DNA of 64,000 nt from Gymnothorax reevesii (Eukaryota; Chordata; Actinopteri; Anguilliformes; Muraenidae). The stretch is taken from positions 114,946,219-115,010,218 of the forward strand of contig CM056577.1 of assembly GCA_029721435.1 (NCBI GenBank), written 5' to 3'. The notes below the pieces were generated by a model. The model saw only the letters and a list, made by a program, of their open reading frames with translations, was not told where the DNA came from and ran no database searches. This document shows, piece by piece, positions 46,986 through 57,261 of this stretch; the first letter of the stretch is position 1, and each line of letters begins with the position of its first letter. Position numbers and translations under genes: made by a program.

Positions 46986-48488
46986 GGGTCACAATAAGTC
47001 TGACCGTGGCAGACAGAGTACCCTACCGTGACAACAACTGAGCACTGGAGCCCGGTTCTGTGTTCCATGACATAATGGCATTGTGCGAAAAATGCCAATC
47101 AGAAAGCTTGTTATATGATAGTCCTTTTGGATTTCCCCTGTCAAATATTAATAACAAAAATTGAGGGTACAGAAACTCATAAAAAAGTTATTGTTCTTGA
47201 CATTTGTTCTGTATGGATAATAAGAATTGGATCGAAGAAAGAGAAAATACATATATATGGGAAAAGCCATCTCGACGTTCCTTCAATTATAAACGCCGTT
47301 CTTACCGTAAATACTGCTGCATACTTCTCAAGCGAACTGTTTGTGTGCCGTACGGGATGCTATTGTCAATTAGGAAAGTTCTCAAGAATCAGAAGCCCAC
47401 AGGATGAGAGCACAAAGGAAATCAAGTGACTTTACCACGATAGTAGCCGGCCACGATAGCATCAAACGTCTAACCACTGAAGTGCTGACCGAAGTGCGCT
47501 GCTCTTAAGAACTTGTGTTCAGGAAAACTTCAATGCCAAAGAAACCCGGAGATGTACCACCTTATGAACTTTTTCAACATGTTGGTGCTGGTTAGCTTCC
47601 ATTGCAGACGTATTGTGTGTTTCGCTTACCTCACACAACAGCGTGTACCAATAACCTCAGAAATTTCATAGCTTCTCTCTGATAGGTTGAACACAGAACC
47701 GCGCTCAAGTGCGCAGACGTTGTTGCGTGAGGGAAGTGAACCACATAAGACAACTGCAAATAAGGCTATACTTTACCAGAGCTGCTCTCAAGTTGACAGC
47801 ATACACCACAGTACCCCTGCCTCTCCCAAACTGACTGACACTATGCTACCCTGGCCTATCCCAAATTAAGTAATAGGGGTGCAGAAATTCAATATTTTCT
47901 CAAACCAATAACTCATCCCACTGCTCAGAAGAGTACTCAAATAACCGCTTTGTAGTTATTATTTTTTTTCATGCAGTGCAGTCTATAAAAGTTTCTGAAT
48001 GTGAGCAATTTGGGCATTAGGCTGTTGTTTATTGCGCCATTTATATGTCAATTCTGAAATTAGGGCAGTACTGAATAGTTTGCAGCTTTGTTCATAACAT
48101 TGACGATCAACTTCTAAATCAGCAATGGAATGCTTAGGCTTTTTTGCATATGTTCATTATATTTAATTCTGGTATTTCTGTAAAGTTGCAGACAAAGATA
48201 AGGAAACAATATTATTACTAATATACTTTTTGAAGAATTATATTCCAGGGATGGATGCGCAGGATTGCACAGGATGCCACCTGAAAAATTAAGTGAAAAA
48301 ATATATGAAATTATTTCTTCAATTCACAACATGTTTTTATTTCATGAAATATTGTGCTTCAATCGGCATTTGTTACCGACAAGTGTTCGAAAACCAAATT
48401 ATTTTGCTGGAGACAAAAACTGCTATCATGGTTGCACATTAATAACGCAGTCCAGTAGCAACCTAATAGCCCCATAAATTACATTTAC
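46986..48488. other. No gene recognised; second minisatellite block
   Basis: 47765-47875 repeats minisatellite phrases (CCTCTCCCAAACTGACTGAC, CTATCCCAAATTAAG). 47080-47760 between the two blocks has no repeat and may be an insertion. The basic plus-strand frame 47204-47407 (FNYKRRSYRKYCC) matches nothing I know. Confidence 0.4.
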
Positions 48489-49023
48489 ACAGTACTGTGC
48501 AAAAGTTTTAGGCACATTTTTTTTTAAATTCAGTTTGGCAAAGATGCTTCCAAAAATCATTAAACAAAAGGTTCCTTAATATTGAAAAATATACCACAAA
48601 GAGGATTGAATTGTCAAAAACTAAACAAAATTGATACTTGCTGTGACTACCCATTACCTAAAAATGAGGTGCACTGGCCTTGAGTTCCATATTTTTCAAA
48701 GATGACCAGCTTTTTGCTTGTTCAAAGCATATTGGAAAATGTGCCACAGTTATCCTGCGAACTAACCGTCTTACTTGTTCTTGCCTCTCCATGTAATCCC
48801 AGGTAACCATGATGATGTTGAGACTCTGTCACGGTATATATATTCTGTATCAGCCGTCTTCAATGAAATGCAAACATTATTTGTAAAAGTATTTTTTGAA
48901 CTAATATTTGATATTTGAAATCTGCATTTAATCATCTTCAACGCTGATGTGGAAAACAAAAAATAAATATCCAAGACCAAAGTCCAGAAAAAAAGAGCAT
49001 AAATCTTTTGCCCAGTATTGTAC
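48489..49023. mobile_element. Tc1-type MITE, CAGTACTGTGCAAAAG ends
   Basis: ACAGTACTGTGCAAAAGTTTTAGGC at the left and its inverted, diverged counterpart GCATAAATCTTTTGCCCAGTATTGTA at the right are the well-known fish Tc1 terminus. The 535-bp body holds no transposase. Confidence 0.78.
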
Positions 49024-51235
49024 AACGACAGTCACCAAAATTTTCAGCAATTTTCCTATTGCAGTTCTAGCATTTTTACAATACATTACTGAAGTCCCAA
49101 CAAAAAAGATCATATAATGTGTATTATATGCATCTGCTTGGAACTCAATCACAAAGTCACTTTGTCACTCAACAGCCAACAGTCACTCTAGAGAGATATC
49201 AAAGAAATCGCAAGTCTGGAAGCATTTTAAGAACGCTTATGCCGTTCCCTTACGACGTGATTATTAGACTATTCCATCATTATTTTACGCCTTTCATTGG
49301 ATTAGCCTACCTGCATGGATTCATGCTGACAAAACGGATGAGCTATATTCATTAAAGAAAGTTGATTTAATAAACAAAAGTAATGCATTTGATGTGATAA
49401 ATCTCTTCATCCAAATATGTGTTAGCTATGCTAAAAAATGATGCCGTTCTCTATCAATTTTTCATGGAATTTGACACGCCTGAGAGGATGATTGTCATTT
49501 TAAATATATAAAAAATTCTGAAACAGAAGATGGAATCCAGAGAATGTTTTGGATTAATTTGTTAAACGTATAATAGTCATAATTACAATATCACATGTAT
49601 TCTAAGAACATTTTCAACGTAGCCTATCAGTGGTTTCTTGGTTATTTCCTAATTAATGATATCGTAATCATTATATGCTTAACTGTCTTGAATTTGTCTT
49701 GGTAATTAAGAATCATCAGTCTATTTACATAATCAGGCGATTTTAAACATGAACAGGTTGAGATCAAACATCATGAATAAAATGTGAGACGCTTCTATAG
49801 CCCTGAAAAACCTGTGATGCCAACATTATCAGGAGCCAGGGCTGAAGAGGTTTTAAAACGCATAAGGCAACAACCATGACAGCTTTTTAAATAAAACATA
49901 TTGGCCTACATAACACAGGGAACTTATGAGATAAAATTAGAAAAAATATGACTACACCACGATCATCAATTATCCATTTTTTGTAACTGATAGATTTGGC
50001 AAATACTTGTTGACCTGAGCACTCATTTGTAGCCCTATTGAGTACATCGCATTAGTGACACGCAGTTTGCCCAAACTATTTGCATTTGCGGCCAAGCATC
50101 TGTTTGTCTAAGCTGTATACACTCACCGGCATATATTGCCCTTGGTACTTTGTGCACAAAGGAAGATATCATGAGATAGTAGCGCGGTCATGGCCAAGAC
50201 AAATTTGTTAGGGCATGATGATCCTTGAGACACAGGTGGGGGTGCAGGAAAAATGTTTTTCTTTGAAATTGAGCACTTCATCACAGGCATGAGTTGATGT
50301 AAATTCTCCAGAAACAGCACTGGCCATAAAGGTGAAGCGCTTCCTGCTGCTTATCTGAGCTGCTCCCGGCTGGGACTGTCACTACAACAAATATAACCGA
50401 ACACGGTCAACAGGGTCAACCAGCAGACAGGGGTAAAGTCAATAACTCCTGCACTCAACCCCGGCCACGGCCACATCATGCCGGAAAGCGTCGGTTTTAA
50501 CAACCTGTGCCGAGTGGACTGAGCTGCACTCGGACAGCCTATTCTCAGCGTTTGCTGCCACTGACATCGAGCCTTGCTGCTACAAAGCATCTGAGTGTGT
50601 GAAATTGGAGGTCTCCTTGTGAATTCCTCTGAGGGCCGCAACTACAGCTGACTCTGAGATGGAGCTCATTCTGCGGTTTCGCGAAACACTCTCAGACGAG
50701 CACTTTATCGACGACCGCTCGTGTCAGGTTTGACGCAGGCCCTTCCCTGAGAAAGACACTGCACTCTCAGAGGGACTCAGCCCAGGGTCATTAAGGTTAA
50801 AGAGAAGCAAAAGATTCAAAGCTGTTTTTTGTCATCCTTCAGAGAGCCTGAGAGAGTGAATGAAGCAAGCAGCTGTCGACGATTACATCATACGACAAAT
50901 CCACACGAAGGGCCATGCTAGCACCTGTCAGGGACTCAAAAAAAAAACATACAATACTCCATTTTGGTTTCCAAGCCATAGATATAAAGGCACTGGTTAC
51001 AGCGTGGCAACATTTACAGTCCACTCAAGAATTATTAGCACCCTTTGTGGATATGTGCAAAAGTGACAGTAAAAAAAAAAAAATCAACTATGGATATAAT
51101 GACTCAACTTTTATATCATTAGTAAAATTACTTTAATCTGCTGCAATAAACTTCCTACAAAAAGAAAGCTTTTTGAGCAATGGTGTTTTTTTTTCTTCTC
51201 CAAAAACATTGATGTCAAAATTAACGGCATCCTGT
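49024..51235. other. No gene recognised; AT-rich with one complex patch
   Basis: 49024-50100 is AT-rich. 50350-50780 is complex and balanced, with a 96-residue minus-strand frame lacking domain homology. About 51015-51075 recalls a solo Tc1-type end (CACTCAAGAATTATTAGCACCC). Confidence 0.35.
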
Positions 51236-51801
51236 AAAGGAGTTGTGTCACTATTACCGCACATGCTCACAATTTTGAAAGAAGTAAACCCGCTCAACTG
51301 CAAGTTGAAATCTATAAGGTATTTTTCTTTTTCTGTGATTATTGGTGATGGCAACCAGCTTACATTCTTTGTATCTCTTAGCTAAAGCCAGAGGTGTATA
51401 ATCCAGGTTCAGAAAGTAAAAGTCCATCCCAGGATATAGTTCCAGCCACCAAAGACCAGTCAGTTGGCCCTATTCTTCAGCTGGGAGGTAAAAGTAACAA
51501 GTGAAATCTGCTGACAGGAGTTTACGGGTGGAATGAAAACATGGTAGGTTTTTTTTACTTTCTGACCCCTGGATTATGCACCTCTGGCTAAAGCTTAAAA
51601 TAGCGCTTTGAATCAGCTAATTTCCATAGAAAGCTCCTTAATATAAAAAGCATAATGGTGGAGATACTAAAATATACATACAGCGCAAAATAAAGATGGA
51701 TTGGCAAGGATAGAGTCCGATTATGATTTGCAGTCAAGCAGATTCACTTTCTTGGGATGCAAGTTCCGAGCGTGCGCAGTGATCATGGCACAGCTCCTTT
51801 G
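51236..51801. mobile_element. MITE R, copy 2: split by a hAT MITE
   Basis: AAAGGAGTTGTGTCAC at the left and GGCACAGCTCCTTT at the right are the same termini as copy 1 (42288-42641), in inverted orientation. Removing the nested 198-bp element and one duplicate leaves about 360 bp, the same length as copy 1. Shared inner phrases include TATTTTTCTTTTTCT, TGATTATTGG, ACCAGCTTA, CTCCTTAATATAAAAAGCA. Confidence 0.85.
51389..51586. mobile_element. 198-bp hAT MITE with TSD GCTAAAGC
   Basis: The ends CAGAGGTGTATAATCC and GGATTATGCACCTCTG are inverted; the match runs on through TCAGAAAGTAAAA. GCTAAAGC flanks both sides (51381-51388 and 51587-51594). MITE R copy 1 carries the same site once, uninterrupted (reverse complement at about 42486-42495). 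Both the 8-bp duplication and the CAGAGGTG terminus are typical of hAT. Confidence 0.92.
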
Positions 51802-52340
51802 AGGGTATTTTTTTTTTTAAATTTACATCTATTTTTATTCTGACTCGGACACCAGAATCTCGACAGCTGCCTTTCAACATTTCTTCTTTCACCAGGGTAT
51901 AAATTTGCTGTTGCAAATGTCACTTTTTCATCCCTCACCAAGCAATAAACCAAAGAGCTCTCACCTCAAACAAGACAAATTGTTAAAAATGAGAAAGCTG
52001 TTAAAAGATATGCGAAATATAATTTTAAAATATACAGTTGAAATACAGCATTCAGCACAGTCAGAGCAAGAATCAATAAGTTAGTCCAGTCTGGATTAGG
52101 AGAAATTTGGTAAAAGATAAAACAGGGCTTGATCTTCCCATTTTTTACCACTAGCCAGTCAGGCTAATGACAGAAAAAAAGTCACAGAGAATTTTACGAG
52201 ACCGACTGAAAAAGACTAGAATATCACATGAAATTTAATGCCACAGGTATAAACATTAGATTTATATGTAGTATTTTAATAAAGAAAATTCAATAAATGA
52301 AAACACTAACTATTTAAATACAAGCACTAACGCTGCGGGT

Positions 52341-52480
52341 ACGTCTCGCCCCGGCTGCCCCCGAAAACCTTATCCAAAAACTTTAACCTTGGTTAAAGTT
52401 TTTGTGGACGGACGCCGACGCCGATGCTGCGGACGGAAAAAGCGGCGCCTATGTCTCGCAAATCCCTTTGGGGAGAGACA
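52341..52480 (+). mobile_element. Hairpin-ended element E4, short
   Basis: The 3' end pairs TGTCTC (52452-52457) with GAGACA (52475-52480), with an inner CCC/GGG pair. The 5' copy is ACGTCTCGCCCC (52341-52352). A GTGGACGGACGCCGACGCCG tract and GCGGACGG follow an internal perfect 13-bp inverted repeat AAAAACTTTAACC (52376-52388 and 52391-52403). This is the shortest of the five and may be a deletion derivative. Confidence 0.65.
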
Positions 52481-52511
52481 AAAACAAGATCATTTCATAC
52501 ATCTAGTGTTC

Positions 52512-52795
52512 ATACACTGCCCAGCCTAATAAAAGTAAAGTCACCACCTGGATATAACTAAGCAAAGAGGAAGGGTAATACCACAGTGATTAATATGTTT
52601 CTGCTGGCAACAGGTTATTTAACCCCTGCTGAAGTGGATAGTCCCTTCTCATTTCTTGAACAACCATCTCGGATAATACCTTGTGGTTGTGGAAAAAATG
52701 TTACTTGGTTTCAGAAGGGTCAAATTATTGGCCTGCATCAAGCATAGAAAACAACTGAGAAGACTGCTGAAACCACTAAAATTTGCTTTATCGCT
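52512..52795 (+). mobile_element. Tc1/mariner relic, family H, left part
   Basis: CACTGCCCAGCCTAATAAAAG and GTCACCACCTGGATATAACTAAG form a Tc1 left repeat. Downstream, GGGTCAAATTATTGGCCTGC and GAGAAGACTGCTGAAACCAC fit the start of a fish Tc1 transposase (residues like GQIIGLHQA). Similarity fades after about 52790, and no right end was seen, so it is truncated. Confidence 0.7.
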
Positions 52796-53900
52796 GCGGC
52801 CTATGAATTTAACTTTATTAACTATAGCTGTCGAAGCTCACAATCTAGCCAAGACAACGACCATTAGCGAATTTCACTAGTGTAATCATACAAGTGGGCA
52901 AAAAACAGAAACATAACATTACTGTAAGGAGTTGGAAAGTGACACTGTTGATCTTAATGAATGGGCTCACTCTGACAAAGCAGATGTATGAGAAACCCAT
53001 CGCAAAATCTGGAGTTCCTATATTAGCTAGGCCTCTTTACAAAACCCAGAAAAAATAATTATGCTGCAAGTGAAAAACACAGATCTTGGACTTAGCTCAC
53101 TCACTGTAAAGACACCGCCACAGACCGCACAACTGACATTGCTGATTACCAGTAGAAAGTACTGAACTCCGAGGAGCCATCGAACTTACATAGCATTTCA
53201 TGTGTCATAAATGCTGTAGATGATTTGTCAGATATAGCTATCCAGCAAGTAATGAAATTTGAGTGTTTAATATGGTGCTACAGGACCAAGTACACACAGT
53301 ATGTAAATCCATTCTGGCACCGTATTTCAGCACACTAGAGTCCCTGCATATTATTGTTCGCGAGTTAATTTGCATGTGCATGAAGAATCACTTCAACTAC
53401 ACAGAATTTCTTAGTGAGTTGTTTAGTTAGTTCGCTTTGAATTGCTGTTTCTCCCCCTAGAAGATGTGACATCATTTCATGACTCCTGCTGTTCTGAACT
53501 ATCAGGCTGCATGAAGTTAAAGTTGAAGTTCTGAACAGCTCTTTTTAATTACTTTAATTTTGACTGAATATATTACACTTGAAGCCCACGAAAGGGCTGA
53601 GCTTAAACGTGAAACCTCCTGAACTACATGCCTTCACACAAGCATGTACCATTAGGGAGAAAATATAAAACAAACGTAACTTACGTAACCATTGCTTACT
53701 ACACCAAAGAAATGCTAGAAATTGAATGCATTTACTGATGATCTTGCAAGTTGAAGTTGTTGAAGGTTAACATGATGTGCTTAACCATAGTGGAAAATTT
53801 GAATTTCCTCTACAGCACTGAAAGTACTAGCTGAACATAGCACAAATCAGTTGTAATTTTTCAAACCGGTCAAAGTATGTGGCTACGGCACCCATTTTTC
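52796..53900. other. No gene recognised
   Basis: AT-rich, no recognised element. It may contain further decayed Tc1 sequence, not traceable by eye. Confidence 0.35.
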
Positions 53901-53904
53901 TTAA

Positions 53905-54133
53905 AGTACTATTTTTAGTGGTTGGTCAAATATGATAGTTTTTTTTTTTTTTTCAATTTTCATGAAAATCAAACCTTTTCCCAATTGATTCCTACTTTTC
54001 TGTGGGTGGAACAAAAATGCCTTAAATCTTTTGACCATTTCATAACTGGAACTTATATTTCCAAGGCATTTTAAGAAGAAATTTGAAAAAAAAAAACCGC
54101 TATCATATTTGACCAACAACTAAAAATAGTACC
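53905..54133. mobile_element. TTAA-flanked palindromic MITE, 229 bp
   Basis: GTACTATTTTTAGTGGTTGG and the inverted CCAACAACTAAAAATAGTAC, with TGGTCAAATATGATAG just inside, form inverted ends of about 38 bp. TTAA flanks both sides (53901-53904, 54134-54137), which suggests piggyBac- or Kolobok-type integration. The interior has T- and A-runs at 53939-53954 and 54086-54096. No protein. Confidence 0.75.
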
Positions 54134-54449
54134 TTAATTTAAGTTGAATCAAAGTTGAATCAAATGCTTGGCATCGTTGGATTCAGGAGAAGTTGTGCTA
54201 TAAGGACATTCATAACACTTCAGTGTATATCTGATTCATAACCTGTGAAATGACTGCAGAACCTATTTTTGTGTTATTTTGAGTTTTTTCCAAAAATCAA
54301 AGTTTGACCTGTAAATATGATATGATAAATATGTTCAATCACAATTTTGAAATTGGTAACTTATGTGTACCCACTTACCCCAAGATGCCACACACCAAAA
54401 AGCAAGTTACTACCTCATTCAGAACTCAAACTGTGGGGTTTTTCCCTGA

Positions 54450-54476
54450 GGTACTATTTTTAGTTGCTGGTCAATA
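54450..54476. repeat. Extra copy of the TTAA MITE terminus
   Basis: GGTACTATTTTTAGTTGCTGGTC repeats the left end of the MITE at 53905, in the same orientation, about 320 bp beyond its right end. It may be the remains of a second insertion. Confidence 0.6.
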
Positions 54477-54661
54477 ATAGGTTAAAGGTCCCATATTATG
54501 CTGTACTTATTCGATTAAAATAGGTCCAGTGGGTCCTTAAAATAATGTTAAGAATTCAGTAACAAAAAAACCACACACATCCAGGCCTAGTGAGATGTTT
54601 TCTCTCACCCCGTCTGTGCCAACCCGAAACTAGAAACAGTCGGTCGAGGGCGACCGCGTAT

Positions 54662-54893
54662 GTGGCCCCCGCGCAGGTGCTACCATTGAGGGGGCCCTGG
54701 AAATGGAAATTGGCGAGCGATGAAACCCAAAATATAGTCAGTTTGAGTCAAGATGTCCCTAAACATGTTAGTAAGATTTGGTGTTGATGGAGCTAAAAGT
54801 TTTCAAGTTATCGCGGTAACAAGCAAGGTCTCCGGAGGTGGGCGCGGACTGGCACCAAAACCATAGTGGCCCCGTACGCTTTGCGGGGGCCAC
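54662..54893 (+). mobile_element. Hairpin-ended element E5 inside the THAP transposon
   Basis: The 3' hairpin pairs GTGGCCCC (54866-54873) with GGGGCCAC (54886-54893). The 5' copy GTGGCCCCCGC (54662-54672) is an 11/11 match to the reverse complement of the 3' arm (54883-54893). The tail has CAAGTTATCGCGGTAACAAG, GGGCGCGGACTGGCACCAAAA and CCATA before the hairpin, which aligns with the tail of E2. Left limit may lie up to 40 bp further left. No protein. Confidence 0.72.
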
Positions 54894-55008
54894 AACAAGA
54901 GCTGTTTTAAGTGGGCGTGGAGGCTTTGCCAATGAAACACTGCTCTGATTGGCTGCCTGGCCGCTTCAATTCTGGGGGAGGGTGCAGACCCAAAAAAACC
55001 AGGAAACC

Positions 55009-55152
55009 ATGATGGCAGGTATATCAGGACAGCTCTCTGCAGCATCTACTGCTGTAAGAACGTACATGTTTGATCCCGAATCTGACCCCGAATGGGAGGA
55101 GGAAGCAATTGAAGTATTGCAGAAACATTCACAGCAGGATGTCAATGAATGA
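55009..55152 (+). pseudogene. Small exon-like frame, YMFDPESDPEWEEE motif
   Basis: A 48-codon end of a frame, from ATGATGGCAGG at 55009 to the stop at 55150, reads YMFDPESDPEWEEEAIEV near its middle. An aromatic-hydrophobic-F-(D/E)-P-E/acidic cluster of this kind opens the P2X7-like zinc-domain proteins spread by fish transposons. There is no Cys/His zinc cluster after it; the frame simply ends, so this is at most a relic first exon. The match rests on remembered sequence and needs a profile search. Confidence 0.4.
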
Positions 55153-55602
55153 AAAGTTTAAATTTTTGTATTTTGCTTGTACTGTCTTGCCTAGCATGCA
55201 TATGATTGTAGCTGTACAGTTATATAGTCATGTTACATACCTACTGAGCTATTCGGAGGAAACTGCTAAAAGCTCTTGTAAACCATTTCTACCAAAACAA
55301 ACCGCAATTCCGACACCAAGCTATTAAAATGATTTCGAAGCAAGAACACACAAACGGTGTAAGCGTTGTTAATGTGGAGCTAGTTAATCGATAACTTCTA
55401 CCAGAAATCTGTATCCAACCTCCACTTTTTTCAGCTTTATATTAGCCAGATCAATTTTCAAAGGTGGACGAAATTCCGTCACAGCAATGCAGAGAAATTG
55501 TTGGTTATATATTTAGGACACAAACATTAGCAACAGTAACTTAGCTATGTTAGCCGCAGCGCTACAGCCACATTCAACAGGCTATCACGTTAGGTAGGTT
55601 TA

Positions 55603-55993
55603 GGGCCGTTTCATACTCTACCCAAGGTTCGCAAGCGCGAACGCAAGGCAACGCATTGAGCAACGCAAGGTACCCATCCTGCGTCCTTGCGTATCAAAGA
55701 GTCTCGTCCAAATTTTTGCAACGCGACGCATCGACACATGTATTTCCGTGTGATTCCAATAGGATAGATAAAGCAAAAAATGCGCCATACGCTGTGATCA
55801 ACACACCAAAAAGAAAAAAGAGGGAGGAGGAGAAGGAGGAGACTTTGCTGCCCTCTATTGCATGAGCAGTGTATTGCTTTTTAATGAGGCACAGCGCAGC
55901 AAGGGACGCGCGTTCAGGCTTCTCTGTTAACGGAATGGAATGGACCTGTGCTCGCGTTCGCTCGCGTACCTTGCGTAGAGTATGAACCGGCCC
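55603..55993. mobile_element. PIF/Harbinger-type MITE with TTA duplication
   Basis: GGGCCGTTTCATACTCTACC at the left is mirrored by TAGAGTATGAACCGGCCC at the right; the arms continue with CAAGGT-CGC-AGCG. TTA flanks both sides (55600-55602, 55994-55996), the PIF/Harbinger T(A/T)A signature. The interior of about 300 bp contains a short AAG/GAG-rich stretch (55808-55842) and no transposase. Confidence 0.85.
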
Positions 55994-56277
55994 TTATGCA
56001 GTAAAGCAACACAAAATGGTAAACTTACTGTTTCCACATCTGTGAGTCATGGACAGTTGGTACCGATCCAGGCTTTATCTTCAGATATTTTACAAAGCCT
56101 GCATTTCAGGCCAGTTGTTAGTGCTAAATACCGTTAGCGGTCCTGCAAACCACCCATAACACATTCACTTACACTGTTTGCTGTTATATCGTTACTTACA
56201 GCTAGTGGATCCAAGCGCTTGATCGATGCAACTGCTCCAGGTTTGAGAAGGAGCTGAGACACATATTCAGCATCAAA

Positions 56278-56430
56278 TTATCCTTTATTGAAAAAGCTGC
56301 CTTGGGGAAATTTTGAACACAAACAGCTAACGTTCCCTTTGAGTGTGGCTGTTTGCTGCCAGCACAAAAAAGCTACCCACTGATTTCTGGTGGCATCATC
56401 TTTTGGAAGAGAAAATAGTTGTGCTTTTTT
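56278..56430 (-). pseudogene. Relic THAP zinc-finger frame
   Basis: The C-terminal part of a 128-residue minus-strand frame reads LFSLPKDDATRNQWVAFL, then CLCSKFP and a closing FFNKG. THAP domains have the order F-x-F/L-P-K-D...R...W, a C-x-x-H (here C-S-K-F) and a final F-x-N. The first Cys pair is lost upstream, where an A-run (56440-56450) has expanded, and the last His is replaced. It is therefore non-functional. THAP proteins bind DNA and occur as transposase heads in fish DNA transposons, matching the context here. Confidence 0.6.
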
Positions 56431-57261
56431 TTGCATCCAAAAAAAAAAAACATTTACAAACAGCTTTGGGGACATACTGATAAATCTACATGTTAAAAGA
56501 TTTGGGCTCGTTTGTGTCTGATAGAATATATTCCAGGGTGGGTAGGTCCAGCGCCGTGATTGGCACTTGCCAGGTCTGTTCCTGATTGGACTCAACAACC
56601 TGACATCACGCTTTGCACAGAACTCGTGAAGATCTCTGGATAAGCTGTTCAGAGAGGGAATCACGTTCAGGAAATCATGTTCTCAGATTATTGCAAAACC
56701 CCTGTTTTTATCTTATGTTTAGAGACTTTGTATTGTATTCAGTATGGATTTCCAACATTATAACATTACATGTATGTATAAAAAGAAGGATCAGCATAAT
56801 AGGGAACCTGTAAATTAATGAACAGATGAGGAGCCTGAGTTTTGGTAAATGTTTTTGGGTGGCTTTTTTATCTAGTTGGGTGGATTTAGAATTCGTTCTG
56901 GGGTAAGTTTCCCAGAGACATAGTTGCCAACCAAGTTAGCAACTTGAATAGCTCGTCCATACGCTGTCAGTTGTTCCAACTATGTGAGTTAGCATCTGTG
57001 CTTTTGGGAAACACACCCCTCTGGGCAGGAAACCATACAACCAGTCTGGCAATACTGTGTAAGAAATGAGGATAAGAAGGTGGAATTTGTTTGAACTTCT
57101 GACTTGTGTATAAAGATCAATTATACGGTTGGATAATATTAATATTCAATTAAGATTATGCAGAATTTTCACTCGCCAGTCGGGCGAGGAGTCTGAGCTT
57201 ATTCGGTCGCCAGGGATCTCGAGCGAGTGCGAAGATCGAGCCCTGAACAGGATATACGGAC

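Larger units (their letters stand above)
54484..56811. mobile_element. DNA transposon with THAP and P2X7-like remnants, carrying two insertions
   Basis: TTAAAGGTCCCATATTATGC at 54482-54501 has its inverse GCATAATAGGGAACCTGTAA at 56794-56813. Inside are a plus-strand exon-like frame (55009-55152), a minus-strand THAP-like frame (56278-56430), hairpin element E5 and a PIF-type MITE. THAP-domain DNA transposons with TTAA or short duplications occur in fish (Kolobok, P and ISL2EU groups); which one this is cannot be settled by eye. No intact transposase remains. A related element lies at 57987-59957. Confidence 0.6.

Noticed and set aside
50351..50641. 96-codon minus-strand frame as an exon
   Set aside because: No recognisable domain and no splice signals in convincing positions; left as unannotated complex DNA.
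19478..54893. Canonical Helitrons
   Set aside because: None of the five elements has a TC start or a CTRR end 10-12 nt after the hairpin, and no Rep/helicase sequence is present.
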